Source: Hetaerina americana (Eukaryota; Arthropoda; Insecta; Odonata; Calopterygidae). From it: a stretch of DNA of 64,000 bases. The DNA lies in assembly GCA_022747635.1 (NCBI GenBank), contig JAKTNV010000004.1, forward strand, positions 22,629,969 to 22,693,968, read 5' to 3'. Under the pieces are notes generated by a model, which made no database searches, had not been told where the DNA came from, and saw nothing but the letters and a program-made list of their open reading frames with translations. The position numbers and the translations under genes were made by a program. Each line of letters opens with the position of its first letter. Positions within the stretch are counted from its first letter, which is position 1. This document shows, one piece after another, positions 9,474 through 20,834 of the stretch.

Positions 9474-12400
9474 AATTATAGTTAAGTCTATGATTTCTTT
9501 AAAATCCCGCTGTCTTTTATAAGATGCAGTTTGAGCGTTTGAATTTCTAGTTCATACAATGCACAAAAACCGTCTTACCTGTATCTACGCACTACATAAC
9601 ATTTTTAATGCTTAAAAACAAGGATTATTTATTGAGTAAATCACTTGCATCACTTAATGCCTGAAGACTACTAATAATTGAAGGAATCATGAAAGTTTAA
9701 CTCAGTAATCATTTTCAGTGGCTAGGAAAGTAATACATGAAATGAGCTGAAACGCTAAGAAAATAATTTTTTTGATTCTAATGATCAACTCTTTTGCGGG
9801 TAAGAGTTATATTTCTTCTTCTAATAAAAAGGTATTTCATACGAATACTTTTTATATCATAGCACAAAGAATTTATTCGATTGTCGAGTGATCCATCTAT
9901 CAAGGCTTGACGCAAGATCACGATCTGCAGTGAAATAAAAATAGTGATTCTACGCTTCCATCTGGATTATGCGGCAATGTATAGCAGTCGCGGCCTTATG
10001 GATCTCTCAAGGTTAAACCCATTTGAAATATCTATTTTGTAGTAATATCGGATAATGTAATGCTAGATTAGATTTACTAAAGGTTTAGTACCCAGGAGAG
10101 CGATGATAAACAAGCTTTAGAAGGAAGAAATTTAGTCTTTGCGTCAGTGTGTACAGAGAATGCTCGGAGAGATTTATCCGTCAGATGCGGGAGTCGTGAA
10201 CGCCACCCCAGGCGCCATCCATCAAAGGTAATACCAGCAAAGTTTCTAAACAATTGCAAAACTCATGAACCATTCCGCTTTTATAACAATATCTTATAGA
10301 TAACGCTACCTCGCTTTACTCGTATTTGTGGCAAGCGACTGAATTCCGATTAGCTTGATGATTATTTCAGTACTGAATTCAGAATATGAAAAACCATAAA
10401 GTTGAAAAGGCGGAATCGTATTCATTATATGTTTCCGATTTGAATTTAATTTTCAGAACTAAGAAGAAAAATAAGTACGCTACTTATGTTATTTTTGATT
10501 CTTTAATACAACTACCATACACCGATGATCAATAATGTTTCAAGAGACAACCAATAGTGTCAGTGGAACCCACACTATTTCTGTAATAGCCTGTTTTCGT
10601 GATCTCTTGGTAAAATACGCTCATGGGGGAAGATAGTTGATTTACCTCACAATTTAAAATAGTTATGATAATTAGCATTGGCAGTGTATATATTTTGTCC
10701 ATATCCTGCATGTTTGTATTTAATAGAACCATTTTTATTAACTGTTTTCTTGCATGGTATGAATACATGGATCTTGCTATTGAATGTTGTTGCATGTAAG
10801 CACCTCATTTTTTGGGATTAACTTTCTTCCGGCGCATGATCAAACTAGACTTTGAGTAGAGGTGACATGGTTGAGATTGTGAATGCAACACTGGTGACCC
10901 TTCACCTCCCGCCATGCGCCCTTGCAGCGGATTAAGGGTTAAAGGTTTTCATGAACCTCCCCGAGTAATAATCGTGTATCCGTCCAAGGTGCCAATCAGC
11001 CGTAAGCTGGTTCTTTTATGATTGAAAACACGTAATTAAAGCATACATTATATGAGCCGGGCCCTGAATTTCAACGCGAACAAAATAGTAAATTGATCGG
11101 AACGTCATGTATAACTGCTCGGCTATTTTCAAACTTAAGGGAAATAGATGGCGATGCATTTCGTGAAGATCCCTCTTTTTGGCACCAAAAAAATGGAAGT
11201 TGTGTATACATGGTTCGTGTGTAATCGCTCACATCGCACCCTCACCGGATAATGTGGCGGCAGAGGAAATATATGGAAGGGAGGAGGGTTTGTCCCTCGT
11301 TGTAGGGTTCCGGCGAGAAGATTATTCTCGTGTGGAGCTATGGGGGAGAGGGAGAAAGGCTAGAGAGATGGATGCAGATGCAGAGGGTGAGTAAGGGTGA
11401 AGGAGGGAGGGATCGGAGATACTGTTGCGGAGTTGAAAGAGAGGACACATGGGCCGTGAGCTAGCTACAAACAAAGAGGTCGGCTGGGCCGAAGATTAAT
11501 TAACGCGGCTAGAAGTGAGGGGTTAAAGGACTGGAAGGAGAGAGGGCCGGAAGGGGAGAGAGGGTTGAAGTGCCAGGGAAAGGCCGGGGATCGTGTGTAT
11601 CCGGGTTTGAGGAATCCAGCCCCCCGAAGTACTGTTTAGGTGGGAGAGAGTAGAGATTTGGGAGTGAAACGGGTTTAGAGGCTGATTGGAGCGGTTTAGA
11701 AATCATCAATTTCTTCAATAACAACCGGTGACAGGTGGTTAAAGGTTTTAGCACCGCGTGGTGCATGTGATGGCGACAACCTCGACCTAAAGGGATCCGG
11801 TTTTTTTTTCTAACTGACCAACCGCAAAGTCATGAGGGAATTTCATTTTGATGACGGTCTCCAAATTCAACACGAATGAGACTAACAAAACACCCTTGCC
11901 CTCGTCAAACGAGCACAGAGCTTCCTTGATATTTACTACGCAAAATGCATATTTTTTGGAGTAATACGAGAGAGTACTCCACCCAACATATACCTTTGCG
12001 TTAATTAAGCTCTTTTACAAGCAAAGGAATAATCAGAATTAAAAAATATCGGCGTAGCATCTAACTTATAATAAATAATGACACTCGTGTCCATTAACTA
12101 CCTGCCAAGGACCGTGTCACATGAGTAAATATTTCCTTCATTTATGCTCTAGAACAGCTTATGTTTGTGGAATTTTGTTGTGTTATTTTTCGTCATGACG
12201 TTTCAAAGGTCTATTGACATCACTTTTGTCTTTTAACTTTTAAAAGAGAAAAATAACCTGGTTGTCAAAAACTCGAGTTTCACCTGCTACTCGAAAGCCA
12301 TTGGCATCATGAAGTGCAGATCTTAATGATTTATTTTTCAATCCGTTTTCCATCCTCATCTGCTCCCTTCGCTTGTGAATGAGTCACGGTTGCCAAAGAC

Positions 12401-14083
12401 TGGTATGGAACGATTTTTTTTCATTTCTTGTTGAAATATTGAATAAATAAAGGGATCAGCTTCCTTCAGACATAAAACGAAACACCCCCAAACCTATTAA
12501 TTCTCGTGCGCTCGGAACGTGGAGCGACTAAGCGATACGCAGGTTCCACACCCCTCCCTCCACACCCTTCCCTTCTAAGCGAGTGGGACGGAAAGACGCG
12601 ATGATGGTACGGCGGACAAACGCAAAGGGAGGACTTGGCCGGCGAGATGAAGGGAGGGTTACCGCTGCTTTCAAGCAGAGCCTGTCCTTTTCCCTCTTCC
12701 ACTTCCACATAGTTGCCCTCCGAATTCGTTTCGCCCAGCGGGCACCCTCCCACTGGGGAAGGCAACCCATTGGAAGGCTTGCCAAAAGATACTTGAGCAA
12801 AAGGGGTGACAAGATGAGAGAGAGCGAGGGAGACGTCAAATCCACGAGACCACACATTCCCTCAACTCCAAAGCTCAAGGACTTATCCCAAGGATTTCAC
12901 ATACAGAGAAAGGCTACTGATCGCGCCCTCGCTGTGACCTTCATTGAAGGGACGATTGAAAAAATGCACCCAATATTTATTTACCTTCTTTTGCTGGTGC
13001 GATATTGAGATGTCCCTTCCCCCCCCCTAATCCATAAAATTGAAGACAATCACTTGACGAAAAGAAGAATACGCTATGGGCGTTCCGTAGGTGAAGTAAG
13101 ACTGAATCCAACGCAGAGCGTAATTACAATTTGCAAGCCAATATGGTAAAATTCTTTTACAGATATTTTCTTTTTCTTCATTCAACTAATGGCAGGAGGA
13201 GTGGATTATCCTCTAGTTTGAAACTTTCACATCTGACCGCAGGTCCTGAGTCCATAAGTCCAAAAGCTGGCGACGCCGTAGGGCCACTGATGTGGCGTGA
13301 TATATCGGGTGCTTGAACTGACTGAAAAGCCGCAGGCGGTTCGGAAAATGTAACCGGCGGTTTATAGCAACTCCACTATGGAACAAAAATCTTTTACTGT
13401 CTTTCCTCAATAATTCATCTTCTCTATGCTTCCTTCAACTATGGTCTCTAGTATGCTATCGTACCTCAAGATGTGTCAAATTACTTTCCAATTTTTCGTT
13501 AAATGCTCGTAGCTATTTAGGGGTATGTGGGTTGCTTTAACCTCAAACTTTTCCGGTTATTTCTTCGACAAATATCTGTTAACCACTAACCTACATATGT
13601 AACTTAAACTTTACATTAACTTTACTTAACCTGCTCCTCGAATACACTGAATTCCTGCTCCTCGAATATATCATGCTGTGCACATCAAAACGTCCCAGTA
13701 CCCTGCAGCCAACTTCCGGAGTCTCGACAGAGTACATAAAATATACACTCCAGGGAATCATAAACTTGTTATCTTCCATCATCGAAAGGCCATATGTAAC
13801 AAGTTATTTACAGTTACTACCTGCTGAAGTGAAATAACCTCAGCCGCAAAGATCACACATTCACTGCAACAACTTCAAGAGGGTGGTGGATTAGTCACTC
13901 GAGGCCCATTCATATAACCATTGGTATATTTCACTGAACGTGTAGAAAGACAAGGAGAGCAGTTAAATGAAAGTAGAATACGCACCATAACACACCGAGT
14001 CCACGAGAAAGGTGGTAACCCTGTTATTACGTATCGATACTGCCATCGCTGTGGTAGGAGAACTGCATAGAGACACCTCACCC
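9474..14083. other. Non-coding with GC-richer islands
   Basis: No gene recognised. GC-richer, purine-biased sections lie at about 11180-11770 and 12480-13000. Frames of 85-141 codons open there on both strands at once, which is typical of composition and not of coding. The rest is AT-rich, apparently unique sequence. I cannot exclude a short or untranslated exon in the GC-richer parts. Confidence 0.45.
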
Positions 14084-14092
14084 ATATATATA

Positions 14093-14144
<52 letters not shown>

Positions 14145-14166
14145 TATATGTATATATATGTATATG

Positions 14167-14197
<31 letters not shown>

Positions 14198-14198
14198 C
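14084..14198. repeat. Interrupted (TA)n microsatellite
   Basis: TA run broken by several tg/ca steps (tatgcatat, tacatatatatatg). It sits directly left of repeat X copy C, as other TA runs adjoin copies A and B. Confidence 0.9.
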
Positions 14199-14199
14199 C

Positions 14200-14635
14200 A
14201 TAAAAATTAATATGTGCTCACCATTTGGTGGGTTTTCGTGTTTGAATGTGTATTTGGCCAATGCGATTCTTTTGCTTTTTCTGGCTATGCGTGCCGAGAA
14301 ACGCACTGCTCCTATCCTTTATGATATTGCATAATTGCTTTCCCTATTATCTTTTCCTCTTGGGTCCTTGTCCAATTCTCCTCCGATGGGTTAAATAGCA
14401 CCCGAACGCCAAATCCAGGGTATAGAATCGGAGCATTTGGTTGCACTAATTTTCCGCAGATTTCAGCGATATTTACGTTTCCTTGAAAGCTCAAGTAGTT
14501 AAGAACATCGGCTCGGCTAGTTGAACTATCCGAGGTCCTATTCTCAATCAAGGAAACCTTTTTACGCTTGTGATCTGCTTGATTCCATCCTCCCTACCAT
14601 TCCTCTGTTTGTCCTTTACGTGTGTTCCATTCAGA
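14200..14635 (+). repeat. Dispersed repeat X, copy C
   Basis: Homologous to 6196-6625 and in part to 8522-8695. It starts with ccatttggtgggttttcgtg and tttgaatgt, which in copy A stand at the end, then passes through the gaaacgcactg block, the tRNA-like module and the gtcctttacgtgtgttcc block. Divergence from copy A is considerable, so these are old copies. It has no coding capacity. Confidence 0.7.
14477..14557 (+). other. Decayed tRNA-like sequence in repeat X copy C
   Basis: Counterpart of 6400-6478. The outer acceptor-like pairing is an 8-bp perfect match (gtttcctt/aaggaaac), but the A box is altered (aaagctcaagtagtt) and the B box is lost (attctcaatc for gttcgactcc). It should therefore no longer recruit pol III. 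Confidence 0.5.
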
Positions 14636-17566
14636 GGAACCTTATTTTGATCATTGGAGATATTAGAGAAATGACGGTAAATTAGTAAAGGTAATATATT
14701 CAGGGAATGGAAAGAGAAACCCTGCGCTAGCATTAGCTTACAAACTAAAGGCTCCTAGGGGTCGGCAATTGAACGTCATATCCGACGGACGGCTTGCCCC
14801 AAATGAAGTGCTCTTTTCCTGGCATCCTGACAAGTGGGGATTCGAGTTCTGAGAATTCTGCCACCGTCAGTATTCGAGAATATGGTTGTTAAAGTTTTGT
14901 CAATACTCACTTTAAAGACCCAAACTGAAAAGAAATTCAACATTTTTTTTAGTTTTTGGTGTCTGAACAATAATTTTTTTCAGAAGGAAGGGTAGAGAGT
15001 TTAATTCTTACTCTATTTTTCGGAAATAGGTAATTTGGATATAACCGCTATAGCTATTCAACTTAAAAAAGATTATAAACAATTGATTCCCTACAATGAA
15101 TTAGTGGTATCTCAGTATTCATCTTAAATTTTTCACACATTTTCCAATATGGATACTTTCCTACAGAGAATATATTCGATAAGGACACATATCTACAGGT
15201 CTTATGTATTTTTCGCAATGAACTCACGAGATTTATTATAATTTTCCCAGATTTTTGTACTCTTTTAAAAATTTAATTGAAAAAAGTGGGTTATTACGAT
15301 TTTAACCTCTCTGCATATTTTAAACAAAATCGGTCTACTGTGAATTCATTTAACTACAATCTGGGGTAACTGAGATGTCAATCAGATGCTCGTTTTAGAT
15401 AAACACGCGACGGTAATTCGTATCCCCAAGTAATCCCAAATAATTCCAAAATAATCACGGTGATCAACTCTTCCCCGACCATCTGTAAAATTTGACGTCA
15501 TATTTCCAAATCGCTGAAAAATTAAATAAATATATATGCTTGAAATTTGCAAATCCGAGAAACTCTACGGCACAAGAAATATTGAATTCAAATTATGCCG
15601 TGTACCAGAGATGATCAGTTTGATACATGCGATGGATTCCGGACGAATTATAAGAACAGATCCTATAAAAATGCCAAAATGGCATGGGACGAATCGAATC
15701 ATCGACTACAGATTGACGTGAGCAGGACATGCCCAGTGCGACACAGATTCCGCTATAATTCCCTCGTGGGAGCGTAGAGAGATGGAGAGCGAAATAATAC
15801 TTGGCACGGAGATGCTATCATGTGCCCGTGGAGAGAAGAGTATGGGTAAAAAGGGAGGATCGAGACAAAAACTGTCGGATGAGAGGAAAAGAGGCGAAAA
15901 AATAAACGATGAAGAAAAACAGAGCACGCGTCCCCCACACGACTTGAACCGCAGGCGAATCAGCAGGGAAGACATTGGAAGACGGTCAGTCGCTCGGCCA
16001 GCCAGCCGATCAGAAGCGAACTACTTGTCGTTTGGATTCCTCGTCTGATGGTTCCGCCGCTGTCCTTGGCAGGTTGACGAGGGTAGACACACACACAAAC
16101 CAACTCCTACGACTCCATGGGCACCTCCCCTTCCTCAGGGAATACGTGGAAGAAGGGAATAGCGCGTGCGGCGGCAGGAGAAGGCGGACTCTCAGGGGAG
16201 GTGGGGTCGGCGGCGTTGGACGCGTCGCCCTGGGGGAGGAACTGACGCGAGGGAGGAGCGAACGACAGCGCCCGTCGTGTGGGGCAAGGTCCGAGGTCAA
16301 GATTATACGTCCGTCGGGGTGCGATTCCGGGGACGGACACCTGAGGTCGATTTCTCGCGCGTTCGAATCCGTGAGCTCCCTCTCCTCACCACCATGATTA
16401 CTCTCCATCCTATTCCTCACCGCTTACTCCTCTTTCCCCCCTCTCCGCTCCAGCCCCCCAGATCCCTGCCTTCTGCTCGCGCATTCCATTCCGCTAACCT
16501 CGTCCGCCATTCTAAATTCGAAATGATGCTCTCCCATCGGGATACGTAAACACGAACATGCACCTTTCTCGAGATCTAGTGTTATCTATTCCCGATAAGG
16601 GCGTCCAGGCCCGAATAAAATGGTTGCGAAAAACGGATGCAAAATGTTCTGGCTCCAGCAGGTATTTACAGGAGATAAATGATGGTCTAGAGTTTCGCCG
16701 GTAAGAGGTCCATTTGTGAAATTTAATTAATACCGGGGATTCAGTTGAAGTCCGATGTGAAATCCTTGGTAATAATGGATATTATAAGATTTAAAGCAAA
16801 TGCTTTCGGGATTTCATGGATTCGGGGTTCCTCTTGGAGTAACTAGGAGTTGAATCACAGAAAGTATAATTTATTCAGTTTAAATGAGTGGCAATACCAT
16901 CAGATAGAAAACATTGAGGGTCGCCCCGAAGCATGCTCTACCAAACTTGCGTTGCGCATTGACGCATTTATACCCGGATTTCATTTGTGTTGACATCTAA
17001 AATGGTCATCTCCAATTAATGGTCCATAAGGTATAAACCAGTTTTAGCCAACTAGGTCGATTGGTAACGTGAGCATACATGGCAAACACGTTGAATTAAT
17101 ATATTTCGGGAGGTGATCTCGTAATATTTGGAAATAAGGAAGAGTGCACCATATTAAAATATTCATCCAATCCTTTCTCTAGTTCCAAGTGTCAAAAGGT
17201 ATTATGTTTCAAGGCTGGTACACTCACTGGTACAATAACTATTATGTTTTAATGCTACAGCAATTTGACTCACCTCATTCAGTAAAACGCAATGGAAAGA
17301 AACTAATGCTATTGCTCACCGAAGTATCATCATCATTAGTAGTCTCAATTTAAGGTAGGCTTTGGAAAAACACATACCTATTATCGCAACACTTTCCAGG
17401 TTTGTGCATCAATAAACAATCTGACGCACTCCAAACTGCACTAAACTACGCTTCAGTTACACATTCTTCCTCTCTCTCTTCATTTATTCCAGCATTCCTA
17501 TTCTTTTCCTTCCCCTTCCTATCTTGACTTACGCTCACCACTCTATCACACTCTTCAGCATTTCGA
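14636..17566. other. Non-coding, with a CpG-rich section
   Basis: The stretch at about 15780-16550 is the most GC- and CpG-rich of the window, with many gcg/cgc words. Overlapping frames of 88-140 codons open on both strands. None has a recognisable domain. This could be an untranslated first exon or promoter region of a host gene whose body is outside recognition, or simply a compositional island. The rest is AT-rich with nothing seen. Confidence 0.4.
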
Positions 17567-17580
17567 CACCAATTAAATTA

Positions 17581-17701
17581 GTGAGGTGAAAGAAAGAGAA
17601 AAAACAACTTTGCACTTCCACACACTTTTTTAATATAACACGACCATGGTTTCGATGCTGCGCATCATCTTCAGGTCATGCGCTTCAGGTCATGTTAGAT
17701 T
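17581..17701 (-). mobile_element. 121-bp short insertion with 14-bp target duplication
   Basis: A direct repeat caccaattaaatta occurs at 17567-17580 and again at 17702-17715, exactly bounding 121 bp. The insert contains, on the minus strand at 17674-17649, ctgaaga, t, the perfect 5-bp hairpin gatgc-gca-gcatc, then gaaac. It also holds a short duplication cttcaggtcatg on the plus strand. A long target duplication with no inverted ends points to retrotransposition. It has no ORF, so it is non-autonomous or a severely 5'-truncated retroelement end. Confidence 0.7.
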
Positions 17702-17715
17702 CACCAATTAAATTA

Positions 17716-20700
17716 CTTTGCATCCATCTTCTTTGCCTCCTTTGACCTCGTCTAACACATATTTTCTCCTAATCCAACATGCGCAGTAGTTCTTCACCGG
17801 TTTTCATTTCCACCCATGTTACTTAAAAAACTCTTCTCCACACACTCATCTGAATAGACTTAAATTTATGCTGGCTCCCTTGGTTTAACGACCAAGTGGT
17901 ATCACCAAGCCAGGAACGGAAAGAGTATTTATTAGAAGTGTTACAGATTCCTCGATTTATTTTCCCAAAAATATACGTGATTACGAGAAATATTAAAATT
18001 TCGACTGATATAACATATTCCAAATAATTTTCCCTTAAGCCTCCAGGAGAAAAATCAAAATCGCGAAAGCTTGCAGAAAATACGATTACTCCAAATGCTT
18101 GCTGTCGCCTCAGCATTTCTACCTATCCACAATTTTCAATAAATGATAATGGATTATTGTGCCTAAACAATAAATATATAATACTATTAGAATACATAGT
18201 TTTTCGGCATTGAATTAACCTTAACTTTTACGTCATTATTTAAAATACAAATTTCAAGTAAATGGTAGATATTGTAAGCAAATATGAGCATATCTGCGAG
18301 AGTGTAAATATTATTTTGAATTCGGAAATCAACACAAAAATAATTCAGGAATAATTGAATTTATTGCCAAACTTGGAATGAAATCTACAATCAGCTTCGG
18401 CCACTGTAACGTGGCGTTTCACAAAAATTCTGTATTTTTTTCATAACACTAAATTCTACTTAGCTCTTAAAATTCGTTATTATATAATGCAAGAAATCAA
18501 TTATTATTAATTATTTTATGAGATCTACTGCCGCCATTTCCACCTATTATATAGCTTAAATAATTTTTTAATCCATTTTACTCCAGGCAAGAGCTGAGAA
18601 CTGAAAATTTTACTATATTACTGGATAATCAGCTTCTATAATACTTTTTCTGCTGAAATGATTGCCATTTAGCAGCGTCCATAAGCTGAAGTTTGTATTA
18701 TATCATTTTTCTCATCAGTGGTATTCTCAATGTATATTTTTGACCAGTTTTCAACTCGCTTTAACAAAATCCATTTCTCACTAGCTTGTTAGAAACGAGC
18801 ATACCACTCCAATTGAAGCAATTTATATATCCGTAAATTATAAATGATCATGGCCACGATCACCACTAGTAGAGTTGTAGTAAATAGGGTGTCCTGCTAA
18901 ATTCAACCACCTTTCATTTCAAAATAATCGCGTCCAAACTCTATTACGTCTATAAATTTTTACTCGAAAATCCACTCTTAAATAACTGGAAAAGTTATAA
19001 AAAAATATTAAATCCGCACTACCGAGATTTCGAATTTCTGATTTACTTGATATATTTACTATGCGTATCGCAGCGATTAGGATCGACTTGACAAGTTGAT
19101 GGAATCCGGGAAAAACATCGAGTAAAAGAAAACTGTCAAAGTGAAATGGAATCACGTAGCGACGCAGAGACGTATCGTCAGCAATGACACAGATTCCGTA
19201 TTTTCTAGCATGGGAATGGAAATAACGACGGCGAGAATAAAATGCTACCTCGAAGGTACCAACCCAAATGCATCTAAATTGCCTGTTGTTATTTCACACG
19301 TTTTATTCTGCTATCGTAACAAATGAAATTCCAAAAAATACGCAGTAGAAACCTCCATGATATAACTTGCTTTCTTTGGGGCTTTTGAGAGCCACACTAT
19401 TCCGAAAGTACATAAGGTTAAAAGTCTGATATAGCTGATAGTTAATGAAATCATACTATTTTTCTAATCGGTAACTTATTCAATGCCTCTAACGAACCAA
19501 ACCTGTACAAATAAAGTGTACGGAAATTGAAAAATTTCGTCGTATACCCTTTTCAATAATCGGCTATGGTACGCAAGAGAAATCGGAATATATATTAAAT
19601 TTAATAACTAATGTAACAAATACTTAAGTATCGGTGAAAATCAAAGGATTTAAATTCGTTTGAAACTCGTTAACTCGTATAATGAGCCCAGGAAAGAAAA
19701 AATTCTAGTGCGGTAAATTCTATATTTCACTCCATAGAGAGACAATGCTCTTCAATGCGTAAAAATATTTCATGAACATGTTTCATCTGCACATATTTGT
19801 ATCAATTTCGGCAATGGCAGCTCAACTATGGCTCCGTTAATGTATATCCCGTGGGTAAATTACGACTACCAATTTAACACTCCTCGAAAACTGCGACCTT
19901 GGCACCCAAGATGCTACTTTACTGCGAGGAATTCTGTTTACTAGAGAGATTGCATCAAGATTGGCCACAAATAGCGTTTCTCCAGATTGAAATCATCCGG
20001 AGAGGGTAGCAGCGGCGTCAATGAATACAAACAGGGATAAAATATCTCCCCACTCGAGAGAAGTAAAACTTTAAGTATCGATCGTTAAGACATGCTTTCA
20101 AGCTTTAAGTCCCACGTGTACGAATGGTCTTAGACCAAGAATAGTTCACAACATACCAGGTTTTCTTGATCTCCGAATCAGCAGTTTTTACAACATAATA
20201 AGAATTATGCTATCTTGATGGGCATTGAAGAAAATTATCAGTACATAAAACATTAATATGCTACTCTCTGTACCGAAATTGCCTCACCTCGAGGATCAAA
20301 ATCTTTCTTTTTTAAATCTTTTCATAGGCTAAATTCATGATTATCCGAGTTCAGCCATAAGTTCTTAGACACTTTAAAAATATACCTTATCAAAAGAAAG
20401 CATAGCAGAAAGTTGAAATAAAAAAATATGATAAATTTGGGATTCAACTAATACATGACTTTTTTTCTCAAAAGATAGTTTACTTGACACTCAAAAGTAA
20501 CTTTTCTTCAGTTTTATGCGAAAAAGTTAAAAATCAAATACAAGTTATTCTTGCAGAATAAGCAAAACAAAGACGAAGTCCGGCATGGTAAGATGTAGAT
20601 GTAAAATTAAAAAATTCAGAGCATTCTATTTCAAGCTCAAAGCGCAAATACAAGGTTTAATCATAGATTGTTTCTGTCATGCTATAGATTGTTTCTGATG

Positions 20701-20764
20701 ATCGGCAATAATATTTCAATTGAAATATTTGTTGATAAACACCAATTTTTAACTATCCATTTAC
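17716..20764. other. AT-rich non-coding, nothing recognised
   Basis: No repeat, RNA gene or coding region could be supported. Open frames are short (up to 97 codons) and without domains. Confidence 0.5.
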
Positions 20765-20834
20765 ATTATACCCGTATTCTAGTTCTATTATACCCGTATT
20801 CTAGTTCTATTATACCCGTATTCTAGTTCTATTA
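20765..20834. repeat. 22-bp tandem repeat, three copies
   Basis: Three identical units starting attatacccgtattctag at 20765, 20787 and 20809, followed by a partial fourth (atta). Perfect identity indicates recent expansion or ongoing slippage. Confidence 0.95.

Noticed and set aside
12466..13008. Long frames on both strands (129, 116 and 141 codons)
   Set aside because: GC-rich sequence lacks stops on both strands at once; no domain, no splice context and mixed basic/Ser-rich composition.
15975..16549. Frames of 140, 136 and 127 codons on both strands
   Set aside because: Same reason: a CpG-rich patch with few stops. No recognisable protein family.
18880..18905. agggtgtcctgctaaatt as a mariner terminal repeat
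   Set aside because: No matching inverted copy was found within a plausible distance.
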